From Bacillota bacterium (lineage in GTDB: Bacteria; Bacillota; Clostridia; Acetivibrionales; DTU013), in assembly GCA_023433505.1 (NCBI GenBank), contig JAEZCO010000082.1, positions 1-64,000 of the forward strand: 64,000 bases of DNA, in the 5' to 3' direction. Under the pieces are notes generated by a model, which saw only the letters and a list, made by a program, of their open reading frames with translations, was not told the DNA's origin and searched no databases. Position numbers and translations under genes: made by a program. Positions 26,485-35,476 of the stretch are shown piece after piece (positions within the stretch are counted from its first letter, which is position 1; every line of letters begins with the position of its first letter).

Positions 26485-26548
26485 GCAGCCGGCTGCCTAT
26501 AGCCGGTTTACCTACGCAAGTGTTTCAGCAGCAGTCTGGCGTGCTTTT

Positions 26549-28243
26549 TTATCGGATAATTATAAGCTCTTTCGTTGTATAAACGGATGCTTTGCTGCTG
26601 GATACTGCCTTCAATATAAGCTTGCAGGGAGCTGCCTTCGGGTCCACAATCACTTTCGCATTAGATATGGTTATGCCGGTCCCCGGATTTTGAAGGGTCC
26701 ACTGCACCGATTCGCCTGCCATGGTTTTCGAAAACTGATCCGTTATTGCCGCCGTATAATCGGAATATGTATAGCCTTTGGTTGGTATTTGAATATAGGT
26801 TGAGCCTTTAATGGAAGCAGATGTGACAACGGGTATATTGGGATTTGTCACAGTTACCTGTCCGAGGCTGTATCTGCCGTCTGCCCTTTTATTGGAAATA
26901 GCCAGTTCTATACCGGGCTTTGCTGTTTTGGGGTCCAGTATGGCTGCGCAAATGGTATATTTGCCCGCTGCCAGGGTTGACGGGATGCTGATGCCCGCGG
27001 TAACCGGTTTAGTCCCGGGAAGCCATTTACGGATATCCTCCTGGAGTGTTTTTTTGGCCACGATATTTCCTGCGGAATCTGCCAGCGAGAGCTCAACGGG
27101 CCATTGATAGTAGAAAGGCGCCACTCCCTTGTTGGCCCAGTTCATGGTAACAGACAGGGTGCTGCCGGGAGCCGTTTCATTATAATAGAACAGGGATTGT
27201 ATGACAAACCGATAACCCATGGTTTTTAAAGCGGCATCAAAATTTGCCTGAAGCGACGTGCCGGCAGGCTGGGTAGCAGGTGAACAGGGCCCCGCCCAAC
27301 TGGTATGGGCATCCCTGATTTGCTGCAGGGTTGACTGGATGGTGCTGCTTTGGAAATAGCCCAATCCGGGATAAGCGGCATATTCGCCTCCGGAGAAGGA
27401 AGTTTTCCAGAAATCGGGATAGGCCGGAATTTTGGTGTTTGTCAGCCAGTCGGTATAGCCATTATTGATATAATCCAGAAACCAAGGATAGGTCTGGTTA
27501 TAATCTCCCATGGAATCGTTGAAAAATCCGAAATTGTTATTTCCGGCAAGTTCAATGGGTCTTCTTATAACCATTTGTTTATTCGGGTAGGCGTCAATAT
27601 AAGGCTGTATGTATTGATCGGTCACACTTTTGGGAGGAAAGGGGATGGTAAAGCTTGTACTCTTCTTGGTATGCCATTCTCCCCAGTGACCTACACTTCC
27701 AAGGGCTATAATGGCAACTCTGTCGTCATTGCTGTAACGCTGTCCCATGGCCCGGATCAATGCTTTGTGATAGGCAATGAGCTTGGAGTTGCTGTAATTG
27801 GGGCTGAAGCCTTTGCCCCAGTCGATATCATACCATGTACCGTCGCCGTTAATCTCATTGTATAGCCAGTCAGGTATGTCTTTATGGGAAACCGTGCTGG
27901 GGTAATCCATGTTTATCCGGAGAATGATTTTTACTCCTTTGCTGTCCCAGTAGGAGAACTTATTCTTTACCTCCAGGGAGTCAAAGGCATAATTCCCTTT
28001 TGCAGGCTCCAGTTCACTCCAGGTGGCATTTATGTATACCAGTCTGTGAGGCTGGGTATAGGGACCGCCATTTGCCCACGGGGCCCAGCCCATATAGGGG
28101 TTGTTCAATACGGTTGAAATCTCGGTGGGTGTGTAAGTTGTAAGGACGGGAGCGGCTTGTGCAGCGGCTGGAAGCAGCATGATGCAAATAAGAAAAACAG
28201 TTAGTACGATGTGTGCAATGATTCGAGATTTTTTGTGTAACAT
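26549..28243 (-). CDS. Secreted DUF4832 protein with C-terminal Ig-like domain
   Basis: A 564-residue protein with a classical cleavable signal peptide (residues 1 to about 31, cleavage likely after AAQA). The DUF4832 core has NPYMGWAPWANGGP, VYINATWSELEPAKG, KIILRINMDYP and GSVGHWGEWHTKKS, with a beta domain following (about 370-470). The last ~90 residues (SASIKGSTYIQIP onward) look like a bacterial Ig-like repeat. It is a close paralogue of the 475-residue neighbour but carries the extra domain, which may bind the polymer or the wall. AAGGAGAAAAA precedes the ATG. It is divergent from the acetyltransferase gene across about 200 bp. Confidence 0.82.
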   Translation of the reverse strand: MLHKKSRIIAHIVLTVFLICIMLLPAAAQAAPVLTTYTPTEISTVLNNPYMGWAPWANGGPYTQPHRLVYINATWSELEPAKGNYAFDSLEVKNKFSYWDSKGVKIILRINMDYPSTVSHKDIPDWLYNEINGDGTWYDIDWGKGFSPNYSNSKLIAYHKALIRAMGQRYSNDDRVAIIALGSVGHWGEWHTKKSTSFTIPFPPKSVTDQYIQPYIDAYPNKQMVIRRPIELAGNNNFGFFNDSMGDYNQTYPWFLDYINNGYTDWLTNTKIPAYPDFWKTSFSGGEYAAYPGLGYFQSSTIQSTLQQIRDAHTSWAGPCSPATQPAGTSLQANFDAALKTMGYRFVIQSLFYYNETAPGSTLSVTMNWANKGVAPFYYQWPVELSLADSAGNIVAKKTLQEDIRKWLPGTKPVTAGISIPSTLAAGKYTICAAILDPKTAKPGIELAISNKRADGRYSLGQVTVTNPNIPVVTSASIKGSTYIQIPTKGYTYSDYTAAITDQFSKTMAGESVQWTLQNPGTGITISNAKVIVDPKAAPCKLILKAVSSSKASVYTTKELIIIR

Positions 28244-28447
28244 TTTTTTCTCCTTCTATAAAATTTTTGTTTATACCAATGAAAAATTTGGTACATATAT
28301 ATCTTAATATATACGGGCAGACATTACAATACATATACAGGATTATTATATATAGGTCTGGAAGCCTATTTATTCTAATCCTTTTTTGTTTGTTCCGGCT
28401 CATCTGTTGGTAAACTCTAAAAAATCAGATAATTTGAGGTGTTTTTT

Positions 28448-28888
28448 ATGAATGTCATTGGGTTTTACAGGGTAGCCAACAAGCTCTACCGGATGAAAAT
28501 ACCGCTGCTGCCCAAAATTATATATTTTTTGCAGTTTCTCCTGTTTAACAGCGTCGTTCCGTATACGGCGCAAATCGGAAAGGGCACTTACTGCTCCTAT
28601 GGCGGAGTAGGCGTCGTGATTCACGCGAGAGCGGTAATCGGAAAGGATTGCGTCCTTGGACAGGGGATTACCATCGGCGGAAGGTCAAAAATTTACGAGG
28701 TTCCCGTGCTGGGAGACAAGGTGTATGTTGCTTCGGGCGCGCGGGTGCTGGGCAATGTCAGGATAGGAAACAATGTCGTCATAGGGGCCAACAGTGTCGT
28801 GATTCATGATATTCCCGACGGCTGTGTGGTGGCGGGAATGCCTGCGAAGATCATTAAAACAGGCAAGACCATAGAGGATTACTTATGA
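28448..28888 (+). CDS. Serine acetyltransferase-like hexapeptide transferase
   Basis: A 146-residue left-handed beta-helix acyltransferase. I start at ATG 28448; GAGG lies 9-12 nt upstream and the frame's GTG at 28439 overlaps it. Hexapeptide repeats begin near IGKGTYC and continue through IHARAVIGKDCVLGQGITIGG to VRIGNNVVIGANSVV, ending DIPDGCVVAGMPAKIIK, the standard CysE/VatB-like finish. The catalytic His is probably in VVIHARA. In polysaccharide loci such enzymes O-acetylate sugars or precursors; true cysteine synthesis is less likely. It starts the second block of the locus and is followed by the flippase after 8 bp. Confidence 0.88.
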   Translation: MNVIGFYRVANKLYRMKIPLLPKIIYFLQFLLFNSVVPYTAQIGKGTYCSYGGVGVVIHARAVIGKDCVLGQGITIGGRSKIYEVPVLGDKVYVASGARVLGNVRIGNNVVIGANSVVIHDIPDGCVVAGMPAKIIKTGKTIEDYL

Positions 28889-28896
28889 GGTGAAAA

Positions 28897-30498
28897 ATGA
28901 AACATGGCATACCAAAGATCGAAAATATCAACAAAGCAATCGCTTTCTCCATGGGATTCAGCCTCTTCGGCAAGGTGTTTAATTTCTCCCAGTCCTTGGT
29001 TGTGTCCTATGCGTTCGGGACCAATCAAAGCACGGATATACTTTTTTATATACTGTCCATGGTAATATTGCTTACGACTCTTCTCAGTTCCATCAACCAG
29101 CAGATCATCATACCCAATGCAATTGATCTCCGGAACAATACTTCCGAAGAGGATTCGAAAAAATTTATCATGTATGTGTATTCCATCTACCTGCTGATTG
29201 GTATAATTGTAACAGCCGTCCTTGCCATATCGCCGGATTCCATCCTTAACGCCCTGTCAAAGCTTAATTATGGCCAGATCCGGGAAAACATCCTGATCAT
29301 CCGGCTTATCATCCCTGTTTTTCTCCTGATCATCATCAATACGTATATCATGGATGTGTTTACATCCTATAAATACTTTACCCTTCCCATGGTCCTCGAC
29401 ATGCTGAAAAATCTGGTGATCATTGCTTTTGTCCTCCTGTTCAAGGGCAAAATGTCGGTGGTAAGCCTTGCCATGGGAGTGCTTGCGGGAAATGTACTGC
29501 AATTCCTTGTTTTGAACGGACTCCTTTTCCGTGTTTTAAAGTGCAGGTTTTCCATAAAAAAATACCCTTTAAGCGCAAAGCTCAAAAGAAATACCGGCTT
29601 CGTCATTGCAGGACAGCTAACAACCTTTTTGAACGGATTTGCGGTAATGTTCCTGATGTCGGGCTTCGAAGCGGGAATTTATTCCGCCATGGACTACAGC
29701 GTCAAGATCAATACCGTTTTCAGCCTGGCAATCATCGGCCAGATCGTTACGGTGGTAGGGATCAATATCCTGGAGTTATATACGCGGAAGGACTTTGAAA
29801 AGCTCAATACCGTCTTCCTTGCCTATTTGAAGTCCAGCTTGTTTTTCTTGCTGCCCTTCAGCTTTATCATTTCCATGAACTCGGAGAACATCATCTCCAT
29901 CCTTTTTGAACGGGGCCGGTTCAGCCGGGAGGCCGCCGTATGGGCCGGAGGATTTCTCCGGTATTTTGCCCTGACGCTGCCCTATGTCCTGATCAACAGC
30001 TTCGTCGTCAGGCTGATTATTGCCAAGCAGATTCAACGGACCGCTTTTTTCTGGCAGACCTCCCAGAGCATATTCAATGTGGTTGTCATCTGGGCTGCCA
30101 TTCATTTTCTGGGCTTTTACGGTTATCCCATCGGCAGCGTGGCCGCCAGCTACATTTATGTCTACGTTCTGGTCTACTTCCTGGTGGGCCGGCAGTTTGA
30201 ATTTATCAACAGGATGGAAATCATTAAGTTTTTTACTGCCAATGCAGTGTTGAACCTTCTCATTTATTTTGGGCTTACAGCATTGTCGGCATTGCTTCCG
30301 GGCAGCGGTGGAGTAGTATATAAATTGGCATTTCTGACGGCTTCAGGCGTTGTCTACATGGGGCTGTATCTTGCAGCCGGCTGGTTTACGGGCCTTAACC
30401 GGAAGGTGATCGCCGGCGTCCGTGATAAATTGTGTTTCGCCCTCCGCAAAAAGGTGGTATTAAAAAAAGAAAAGGGCAGGGTGAGTGCGCATGGATAA
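28897..30498 (+). CDS. MurJ/MviN-family lipid-linked oligosaccharide flippase, copy 1
   Basis: A 533-residue polytopic protein of the MOP superfamily with about 14 helices. Landmarks are the N-terminal KVFNFSQSLVVSYAFGTNQSTDILFY, the repeated GMxxGN-like LAMGVLAGN, SAMDYSVKINTVFS, ILFERGRFS and the C-terminal FYGYPIGSVAASY. MurJ proteins move lipid-linked units across the membrane. Here, in a sugar locus and without wall genes, it most likely flips the exopolysaccharide repeat unit, replacing Wzx. A second copy lies at 35477. It overlaps the next gene by 8 bp. Confidence 0.9.
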   Translation: MKHGIPKIENINKAIAFSMGFSLFGKVFNFSQSLVVSYAFGTNQSTDILFYILSMVILLTTLLSSINQQIIIPNAIDLRNNTSEEDSKKFIMYVYSIYLLIGIIVTAVLAISPDSILNALSKLNYGQIRENILIIRLIIPVFLLIIINTYIMDVFTSYKYFTLPMVLDMLKNLVIIAFVLLFKGKMSVVSLAMGVLAGNVLQFLVLNGLLFRVLKCRFSIKKYPLSAKLKRNTGFVIAGQLTTFLNGFAVMFLMSGFEAGIYSAMDYSVKINTVFSLAIIGQIVTVVGINILELYTRKDFEKLNTVFLAYLKSSLFFLLPFSFIISMNSENIISILFERGRFSREAAVWAGGFLRYFALTLPYVLINSFVVRLIIAKQIQRTAFFWQTSQSIFNVVVIWAAIHFLGFYGYPIGSVAASYIYVYVLVYFLVGRQFEFINRMEIIKFFTANAVLNLLIYFGLTALSALLPGSGGVVYKLAFLTASGVVYMGLYLAAGWFTGLNRKVIAGVRDKLCFALRKKVVLKKEKGRVSAHG

Positions 30499-31648
30499 AA
30501 AAATTAAAGTATGTTTCATATCCTTTTTGGCCTACCCGCTTTTCAACAAGGACAGCAATGCGGTTTTTGGCGGTGCGGAGATAGACCTTTACAATTTGGC
30601 TAAAAAAATGTCGGAAAATGAATTGTTTGATATCACCTTCATTACAGGAGATTTCGGGCAAAAATCCGTTGAGACCTATGACAGGATCAAGGTGGTAAAG
30701 TTTGCCTATATGAATCTGGAAAAATACGGAGGCGCCTTTTATAAGCTGCTGAGGCACATCGCCATGTGGGTGGGGCTATTGAAGCTTGACTCGGACGTGC
30801 TGATCACCGAGGCTTCCAATGAGGTTTTGGGATGGATGGCCATCATATCGAAAAAGCTCAAGGGCAAAAGGATTATTTTCCGGCTGGCCCATGACCTGGA
30901 TACAGCCTTTGACGATGTAAGGCAAAAGGGCATCAAAACTTACCTGCTGTATAAAACAGGCCTTTTGAATTCCGATGTTATCATCAGCCAGACCGGCATA
31001 CAGCAGAAAATGCTTTACGACAATCTCAAGCTCCGGAGCATGGTGATTAAAAACGGCTTTGCCATAGAAAAAGTCCCGGACTTCGAGGCCAAATCCTTTA
31101 TTCTGTGGGTTGCAAGAGCCCAGGACTGGAAAAGGCCCGAAATTTTTATCGACCTGGTACGGAAGCTGCCGGAAGAGGAATTTGTCATGATCATGCCCGG
31201 CGAAAACGAAGTGAAGGAAAAAATCAGGGAGCAGGCCGGAAGACTGTCAAATCTGAAGCTCATCGACTATGTTCCTTTTTCCCAGGTTCAGCAGTATTAC
31301 GACAAAGCAAGGCTCTTTGTCAATACCTCGGAATACGAAGGCTTTCCCAATGCTTTCGTACAGGCCTGCCTCGCAGGAACACCCATCTTGTCCTTTAATG
31401 TCAATCCGGACGGCTTCATAGACAAACATGACCTGGGCCGGATGTGCCGCAATGATATGGACGACGCTGTGGATTTTATACGCCGCCTGGGCCGTGAACA
31501 GATGGAGCATTATGGGCTGAACGCTTTCCGGTATGTCATGGAAAACCACGATATGGCAAAGCTTGCAAAAATCTATGAAGAAATAGTGGTTAAGGCTTAC
31601 AACAACGAACTGGATTCACTGAAATGGGGTTTTGACGATGGACGGTGA
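30491..31648 (+). CDS. Glycosyltransferase family 4
   Basis: A 385-residue cytosolic GT-B retaining glycosyltransferase starting at ATG 30491, inside the end of the flippase gene. The C-terminal domain has WVARAQDWKRPEIFIDL, then EYEGFPNAFVQACLAGTPIL, the sugar-nucleotide Ex7E region. The N-terminal half contains FLAYPLFNKD and GGAEIDLYNLAKK, a GT4-like acceptor region. Donor and acceptor unknown. The next gene overlaps it by 11 bp. Confidence 0.9.
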   Translation: MDKKIKVCFISFLAYPLFNKDSNAVFGGAEIDLYNLAKKMSENELFDITFITGDFGQKSVETYDRIKVVKFAYMNLEKYGGAFYKLLRHIAMWVGLLKLDSDVLITEASNEVLGWMAIISKKLKGKRIIFRLAHDLDTAFDDVRQKGIKTYLLYKTGLLNSDVIISQTGIQQKMLYDNLKLRSMVIKNGFAIEKVPDFEAKSFILWVARAQDWKRPEIFIDLVRKLPEEEFVMIMPGENEVKEKIREQAGRLSNLKLIDYVPFSQVQQYYDKARLFVNTSEYEGFPNAFVQACLAGTPILSFNVNPDGFIDKHDLGRMCRNDMDDAVDFIRRLGREQMEHYGLNAFRYVMENHDMAKLAKIYEEIVVKAYNNELDSLKWGFDDGR

Positions 31649-33074
31649 AAAAGTATTCAGTATAAATATTTTAGCGGCAGTCGTCATTACGGCTTTTGTC
31701 CTGGTTGCCCTGAATCTGCTGGACCCGGTCCTGTCGCTGGTCGCCGCAGGCGCAGCCATCGCCGCGGTTATTCTGGCCAGGGAGCCTGTGTATGGACTGC
31801 TGATGGTAATCGTTATCGCGCCTTTTGCCGGAACGGAGATTTTGAACATGCAGCTGCTGGGAATCCCGGGACTGAAGCTGTTTAACCTGCTGGCAGCGGC
31901 AGTATTGTTCTTTTTCGTGGTATACAAAAAGCCCATGCCGGTGGAGCTTAGAGACAAGCAATTCATCTATGGCCTTATTCTACTGTTTACTATAGCGGTA
32001 ATCAGGTCGACTACCTTTATACAGAAAAGCTATAACATGATCTGGACAGATGAATACAGTGTGAGTAAATTCTTTCTCTCGTATCTTGTGAAGCCCTTAC
32101 TGGTTTTTCTGCCCTTCATCCTGATGGTTTATTATATAAGAAATGCGAAAGATATCCGGAAAATAATCAACTGCCTGGTGGTTTCCGTCATTGCCCTGTC
32201 CCTTTTCATTTTATACCTGTACTTCTTCGACACTCCGGACAAATCCAATTTCGAAGCGGTGAGAATGGGGTTTGGCGCAGTTCTGGGGCTCCATGGAAAT
32301 AATCTGGCGGATTTTTATATTGCCACCTATCCGTTGATACTGGCCTATACCTTTGCGAAAAAGAATTTGCTTCTGATAACCGCTCTGGTCCTGTCGCTGG
32401 TTACAGTGGGAATTCTATATTCAAGAAGCGCTTATGCAGTAGTTATCGTATGCACGGCACTGTTCTTTCTCGTGTCGCGGAGAGCCGTATGGATTCCGGC
32501 GATTTCGGCAGCGGTATTCATGGGATATTCCCTCATTCCGCAAAGTATCGTTCAACGTGCTTTAACAGGACTGGACAGCACCAACCTCAATGACGTGTCC
32601 GCCGGGAGGACCAGCGATATCTGGGCTCCGCTGCTGAATGAATACCTGGGCCAGCCCCTGAAAATGATTTTCGGTTCCGGCCGCTACGGCATCATGAGTA
32701 CCGACGCCTTCATCGACGGGGTGATCTTGCGGGTCAACCATGCCCACAGCATGTACCTGGACATGATTATGGACTCCGGAATTATCGGACTGGCATTTTT
32801 CCTGATCTTTTTTGCCCTGATCTTTTACGGCTTTGTGAAATCCCACCCGCAGATAAAGGACAGGAATTTTCTCCATATCATGTATGGGGTTGAGATCTCC
32901 ATGGTTGCTTTCATGTTCCGTGGAATATCCGACAGCTTTTTCTTTCCGGCCCTTACCAATACTTATCTGTGGATCGTTATGGCCATTGGTCTTTCCATCA
33001 CGTATATGTACAAAAATAAGGACGGATTGCAGGAAGCACAGGTGAGCAATATTTTCAGTACTCCTAACCGATAG
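31638..33074 (+). CDS. O-antigen polymerase/ligase-like membrane protein (Wzy/WaaL family)
   Basis: A 478-residue protein with about eleven helices, starting at ATG 31638; the frame also opens at TTG 31632. The large extracellular loop carries GRTSDIWAPLLNEYLGQP and VNHAHSMYLDMIMDSGIIGL, a pattern shared by Wzy polymerases and WaaL ligases: an Arg early and a His late in the loop. It probably polymerises the repeat units outside the membrane, or transfers the chain to its acceptor. It is the only candidate polymerase in this locus. It overlaps the preceding glycosyltransferase by 11 bp. Confidence 0.88.
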   Translation: MDGEKVFSINILAAVVITAFVLVALNLLDPVLSLVAAGAAIAAVILAREPVYGLLMVIVIAPFAGTEILNMQLLGIPGLKLFNLLAAAVLFFFVVYKKPMPVELRDKQFIYGLILLFTIAVIRSTTFIQKSYNMIWTDEYSVSKFFLSYLVKPLLVFLPFILMVYYIRNAKDIRKIINCLVVSVIALSLFILYLYFFDTPDKSNFEAVRMGFGAVLGLHGNNLADFYIATYPLILAYTFAKKNLLLITALVLSLVTVGILYSRSAYAVVIVCTALFFLVSRRAVWIPAISAAVFMGYSLIPQSIVQRALTGLDSTNLNDVSAGRTSDIWAPLLNEYLGQPLKMIFGSGRYGIMSTDAFIDGVILRVNHAHSMYLDMIMDSGIIGLAFFLIFFALIFYGFVKSHPQIKDRNFLHIMYGVEISMVAFMFRGISDSFFFPALTNTYLWIVMAIGLSITYMYKNKDGLQEAQVSNIFSTPNR

Positions 33075-33088
33075 AAAGGGTGAGTGAA

Positions 33089-34228
33089 ATGAAAGAGATG
33101 AATCAAAAGAAAAATAAAAGCGACATGCAAAAAATAGTAATCATTACAAGCACTCTCAAAATGGGAGGAGCGGAAATCCAGACGGTGGAGCTGGCCAATA
33201 GCCTGCGGGCCAAAGGCCTGGATATAGTTCTTGTAAGCCTTGATCCCGTGACGGAAGTGAAGGAAAGGGTAAAGGAAGGTATCCCGGTACATATACTGAA
33301 CAAGCGTAAATTTCTTGATTTGCAGATGTTTAAGCGGCTTCTGGGAATTATCCGCGCTTTTAAACCCCATGGCATGATCATGGTGAACTCCTATGCCACG
33401 ATGTACGGCTATTTTGCCCGTATTTTTTCAGGACAAAGGATAAAAATGGTGACCGTTCAGCATACAACGCTGGTCACTGCCTTCATTGACAGGATGGAAA
33501 ACCATTTTTACCGGCGGATTTTCAACCGCATGGCTCATGTGGTTTTCGTCTGCAACGCGCAGAAAGAGCATTGGGTGAAAGAATATGGCATTAAACCGGC
33601 TATCTCAAGAGTGGTATATAACGGCATTGATCTGGACAGATTTTTAAATTTCCGGAAGGATGCCCAAGAAGTGAAAAAAGATCTGGGCTTTGGCAGTGAG
33701 GACATTGTTATTGGTATCAGCGCCAATTTCAGGCCCGAAAAAAAGCATGAGGACCTTCTTGAGGCGGCTGCCATTCTTCTGGAGAAAGGCTATCCCATCA
33801 AGGTGCTTTTTGTCGGCGACGGGGTGAGAAGGCCTTACATCGAGGAGTATATCCATAAAAAAGGGCTGGATGAAATCGTAAGGATCACCGGCCTGGTAAG
33901 TGATGTAAGACCCTATCTGGCTGCGATGGACATTGTGCTGCTTACGTCTGTGGCGGTTGAAACGCTCTCCATCGCCATCATTGAAGCTATGGCAATGGCC
34001 AGGCCGGTGGTGCTTTCGGACATCGGCGGCGCAAGAGAGCTGGTGGACCACGGTTCCAACGGGTTTATCTATGAAGCAGGCAGTATACCTCAGCTCTCAG
34101 AAGCAATCCGGCATATCATCGATAACAGACTGTATGATGAAATGGGTGCCAGATCAAGAGAAAAAGCAATCAGGCATTTCGGCAGGGAGGCCATGGTCAA
34201 GGGCTATATGGATATTCTCGGCGCATAG
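33089..34228 (+). CDS. Glycosyltransferase family 4
   Basis: A 379-residue GT-B glycosyltransferase. I start at ATG 33089, with AAAGGG about 8 nt upstream; the frame also opens at GTG 33080. The N-terminus has TSTLKMGGAEIQTVELANSL, the GT4 glycine-rich motif. The C-terminal domain has SANFRPEKKHEDLLEAA, VGDGVRRPYIEE, and VAVETLSIAIIEAMAMARPVV with the Ex7E pair. It is cytosolic and adds a sugar to the lipid-linked unit. The stop codon TAG is followed at once by a strong ribosome site for the next gene. Confidence 0.92.
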   Translation: MKEMNQKKNKSDMQKIVIITSTLKMGGAEIQTVELANSLRAKGLDIVLVSLDPVTEVKERVKEGIPVHILNKRKFLDLQMFKRLLGIIRAFKPHGMIMVNSYATMYGYFARIFSGQRIKMVTVQHTTLVTAFIDRMENHFYRRIFNRMAHVVFVCNAQKEHWVKEYGIKPAISRVVYNGIDLDRFLNFRKDAQEVKKDLGFGSEDIVIGISANFRPEKKHEDLLEAAAILLEKGYPIKVLFVGDGVRRPYIEEYIHKKGLDEIVRITGLVSDVRPYLAAMDIVLLTSVAVETLSIAIIEAMAMARPVVLSDIGGARELVDHGSNGFIYEAGSIPQLSEAIRHIIDNRLYDEMGARSREKAIRHFGREAMVKGYMDILGA

Positions 34229-34243
34229 AAAGGAGGGATTGTT

Positions 34244-35449
34244 ATATTTTACTTTACGAAATATAAAGCTTACGCAATAAGGAAAATTTTCAGCCTGTAT
34301 ACCCTGCTTTTTAAATTGAAAAAGGTTGATATCCGGGAGATGCTCCGGTTCTGTTCAAGCCATATCAAATACTACGGCGGAAAGGGCGAGCTTCTCCAGA
34401 ATTACGACTATATCAGCAAGAAAACGGTTGTTGACAATTTTGATAGCTTCGTAAATCCTGCTACAAAAATCAGGAATATAGGCTATACCAGCGGCACTAC
34501 GGGGACTCCGGGGAAATTCCTGCGCGATTTCAGGTCAATGGCGGCGGAGCAGTTCCTGCAAAACCGCTACTTCGGCTGGAGAGGCAAATATATGGTGGTG
34601 CTCCGGGGAGAGAGACTGTTTGATGTCGGTTATACCTCCGATATCATCTACAAAATCGTGCCTTTCATCAAGGAAATGTATATATCCACCTTTCATTTGA
34701 CGGATAAAACCTTTGAACGCCTTGTCATAAAGTTGGCCGCTATCAAAAACAAGTGCCTCTGGGCATATCCTTCGGCAGCGTATCTGCTGGCGGAATATTG
34801 CCTGCGCAACAATGTCCGCCTCGATTTCGATATTGTGGCGACCTCTTCGGAAAGTCTGTACGACTTTCAGATAAAAGCCATTGAAAAGGCCTTTGGGAAA
34901 AAGATCAAGGATTGGTACGGGCAGGCTGAACGGGTAGCGGCATTCTACCGCTGTGAAAACGGAAAATATCACGAGGTGGAGGGGTATTCCCACGTGGAAT
35001 ATATCCCTTCCTACGATAATTTGCACGAAATAGCGGGGACTTCGCTCCATAACAAGGTCATGCCGCTGGTGCGCTACAGGCTGGACGATCTTATGGAGCT
35101 TTCGGGGGAGCCGTGCGGCTGCGGAAATTCCGGACCCGTCCTTAACCGCATTCATGGGAGAAAGAGCAGCTATGTCCTTTTGCCCAACGGAAAGCTCAGT
35201 GAGACCAATATGGCAATCATGTTCAAGCCTACCCGAAACATCCGGGAGGCACAGGTGATCCAGCACAGGGATCTGAAGATTACGGTAAAGGTAGTAAGGG
35301 AGGCTGTTTATGGCGAGGAGGATGAAAAAATGCTATTCAAATCCATTTACAGCACCCTGCCGGAGGACCTGTGCAAAGTGGTTTATGTTGACAGGATCCA
35401 GCGGGATTCACGGGGGAAATTCAGGTTTTTAATCAACGAAAGCGAATGA
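34244..35449 (+). CDS. PaaK/CapK-like adenylate-forming enzyme, copy 1, with non-standard start codon
   Basis: About 401 residues of the phenylacetate-CoA ligase (PaaK/CapK) group, which activate a carboxylate with ATP. The phosphate loop is YTSGTTGTPGKF; other family motifs are WYGQAERVA, RYRLDDL and the metal-binding-like EPCGCGNSGPVLNRIHGR. The frame is open from 34229, right after the previous stop, and the first ATG/GTG/TTG is TTG 34316, with no ribosome site. The upstream part FYFTKYKAYAIRKIF precedes residues that align with copy 2 at 37092, so it looks coding. AAAGGAGGG (34229-34237) is ideally spaced for ATA 34244; ATT 34238 is the alternative. Role in the polymer unknown. Confidence 0.75.
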   Translation: MFYFTKYKAYAIRKIFSLYTLLFKLKKVDIREMLRFCSSHIKYYGGKGELLQNYDYISKKTVVDNFDSFVNPATKIRNIGYTSGTTGTPGKFLRDFRSMAAEQFLQNRYFGWRGKYMVVLRGERLFDVGYTSDIIYKIVPFIKEMYISTFHLTDKTFERLVIKLAAIKNKCLWAYPSAAYLLAEYCLRNNVRLDFDIVATSSESLYDFQIKAIEKAFGKKIKDWYGQAERVAAFYRCENGKYHEVEGYSHVEYIPSYDNLHEIAGTSLHNKVMPLVRYRLDDLMELSGEPCGCGNSGPVLNRIHGRKSSYVLLPNGKLSETNMAIMFKPTRNIREAQVIQHRDLKITVKVVREAVYGEEDEKMLFKSIYSTLPEDLCKVVYVDRIQRDSRGKFRFLINESE

Positions 35450-35476
35450 TGCTTTGGGAAAGGGAAGGGTAGCGGC

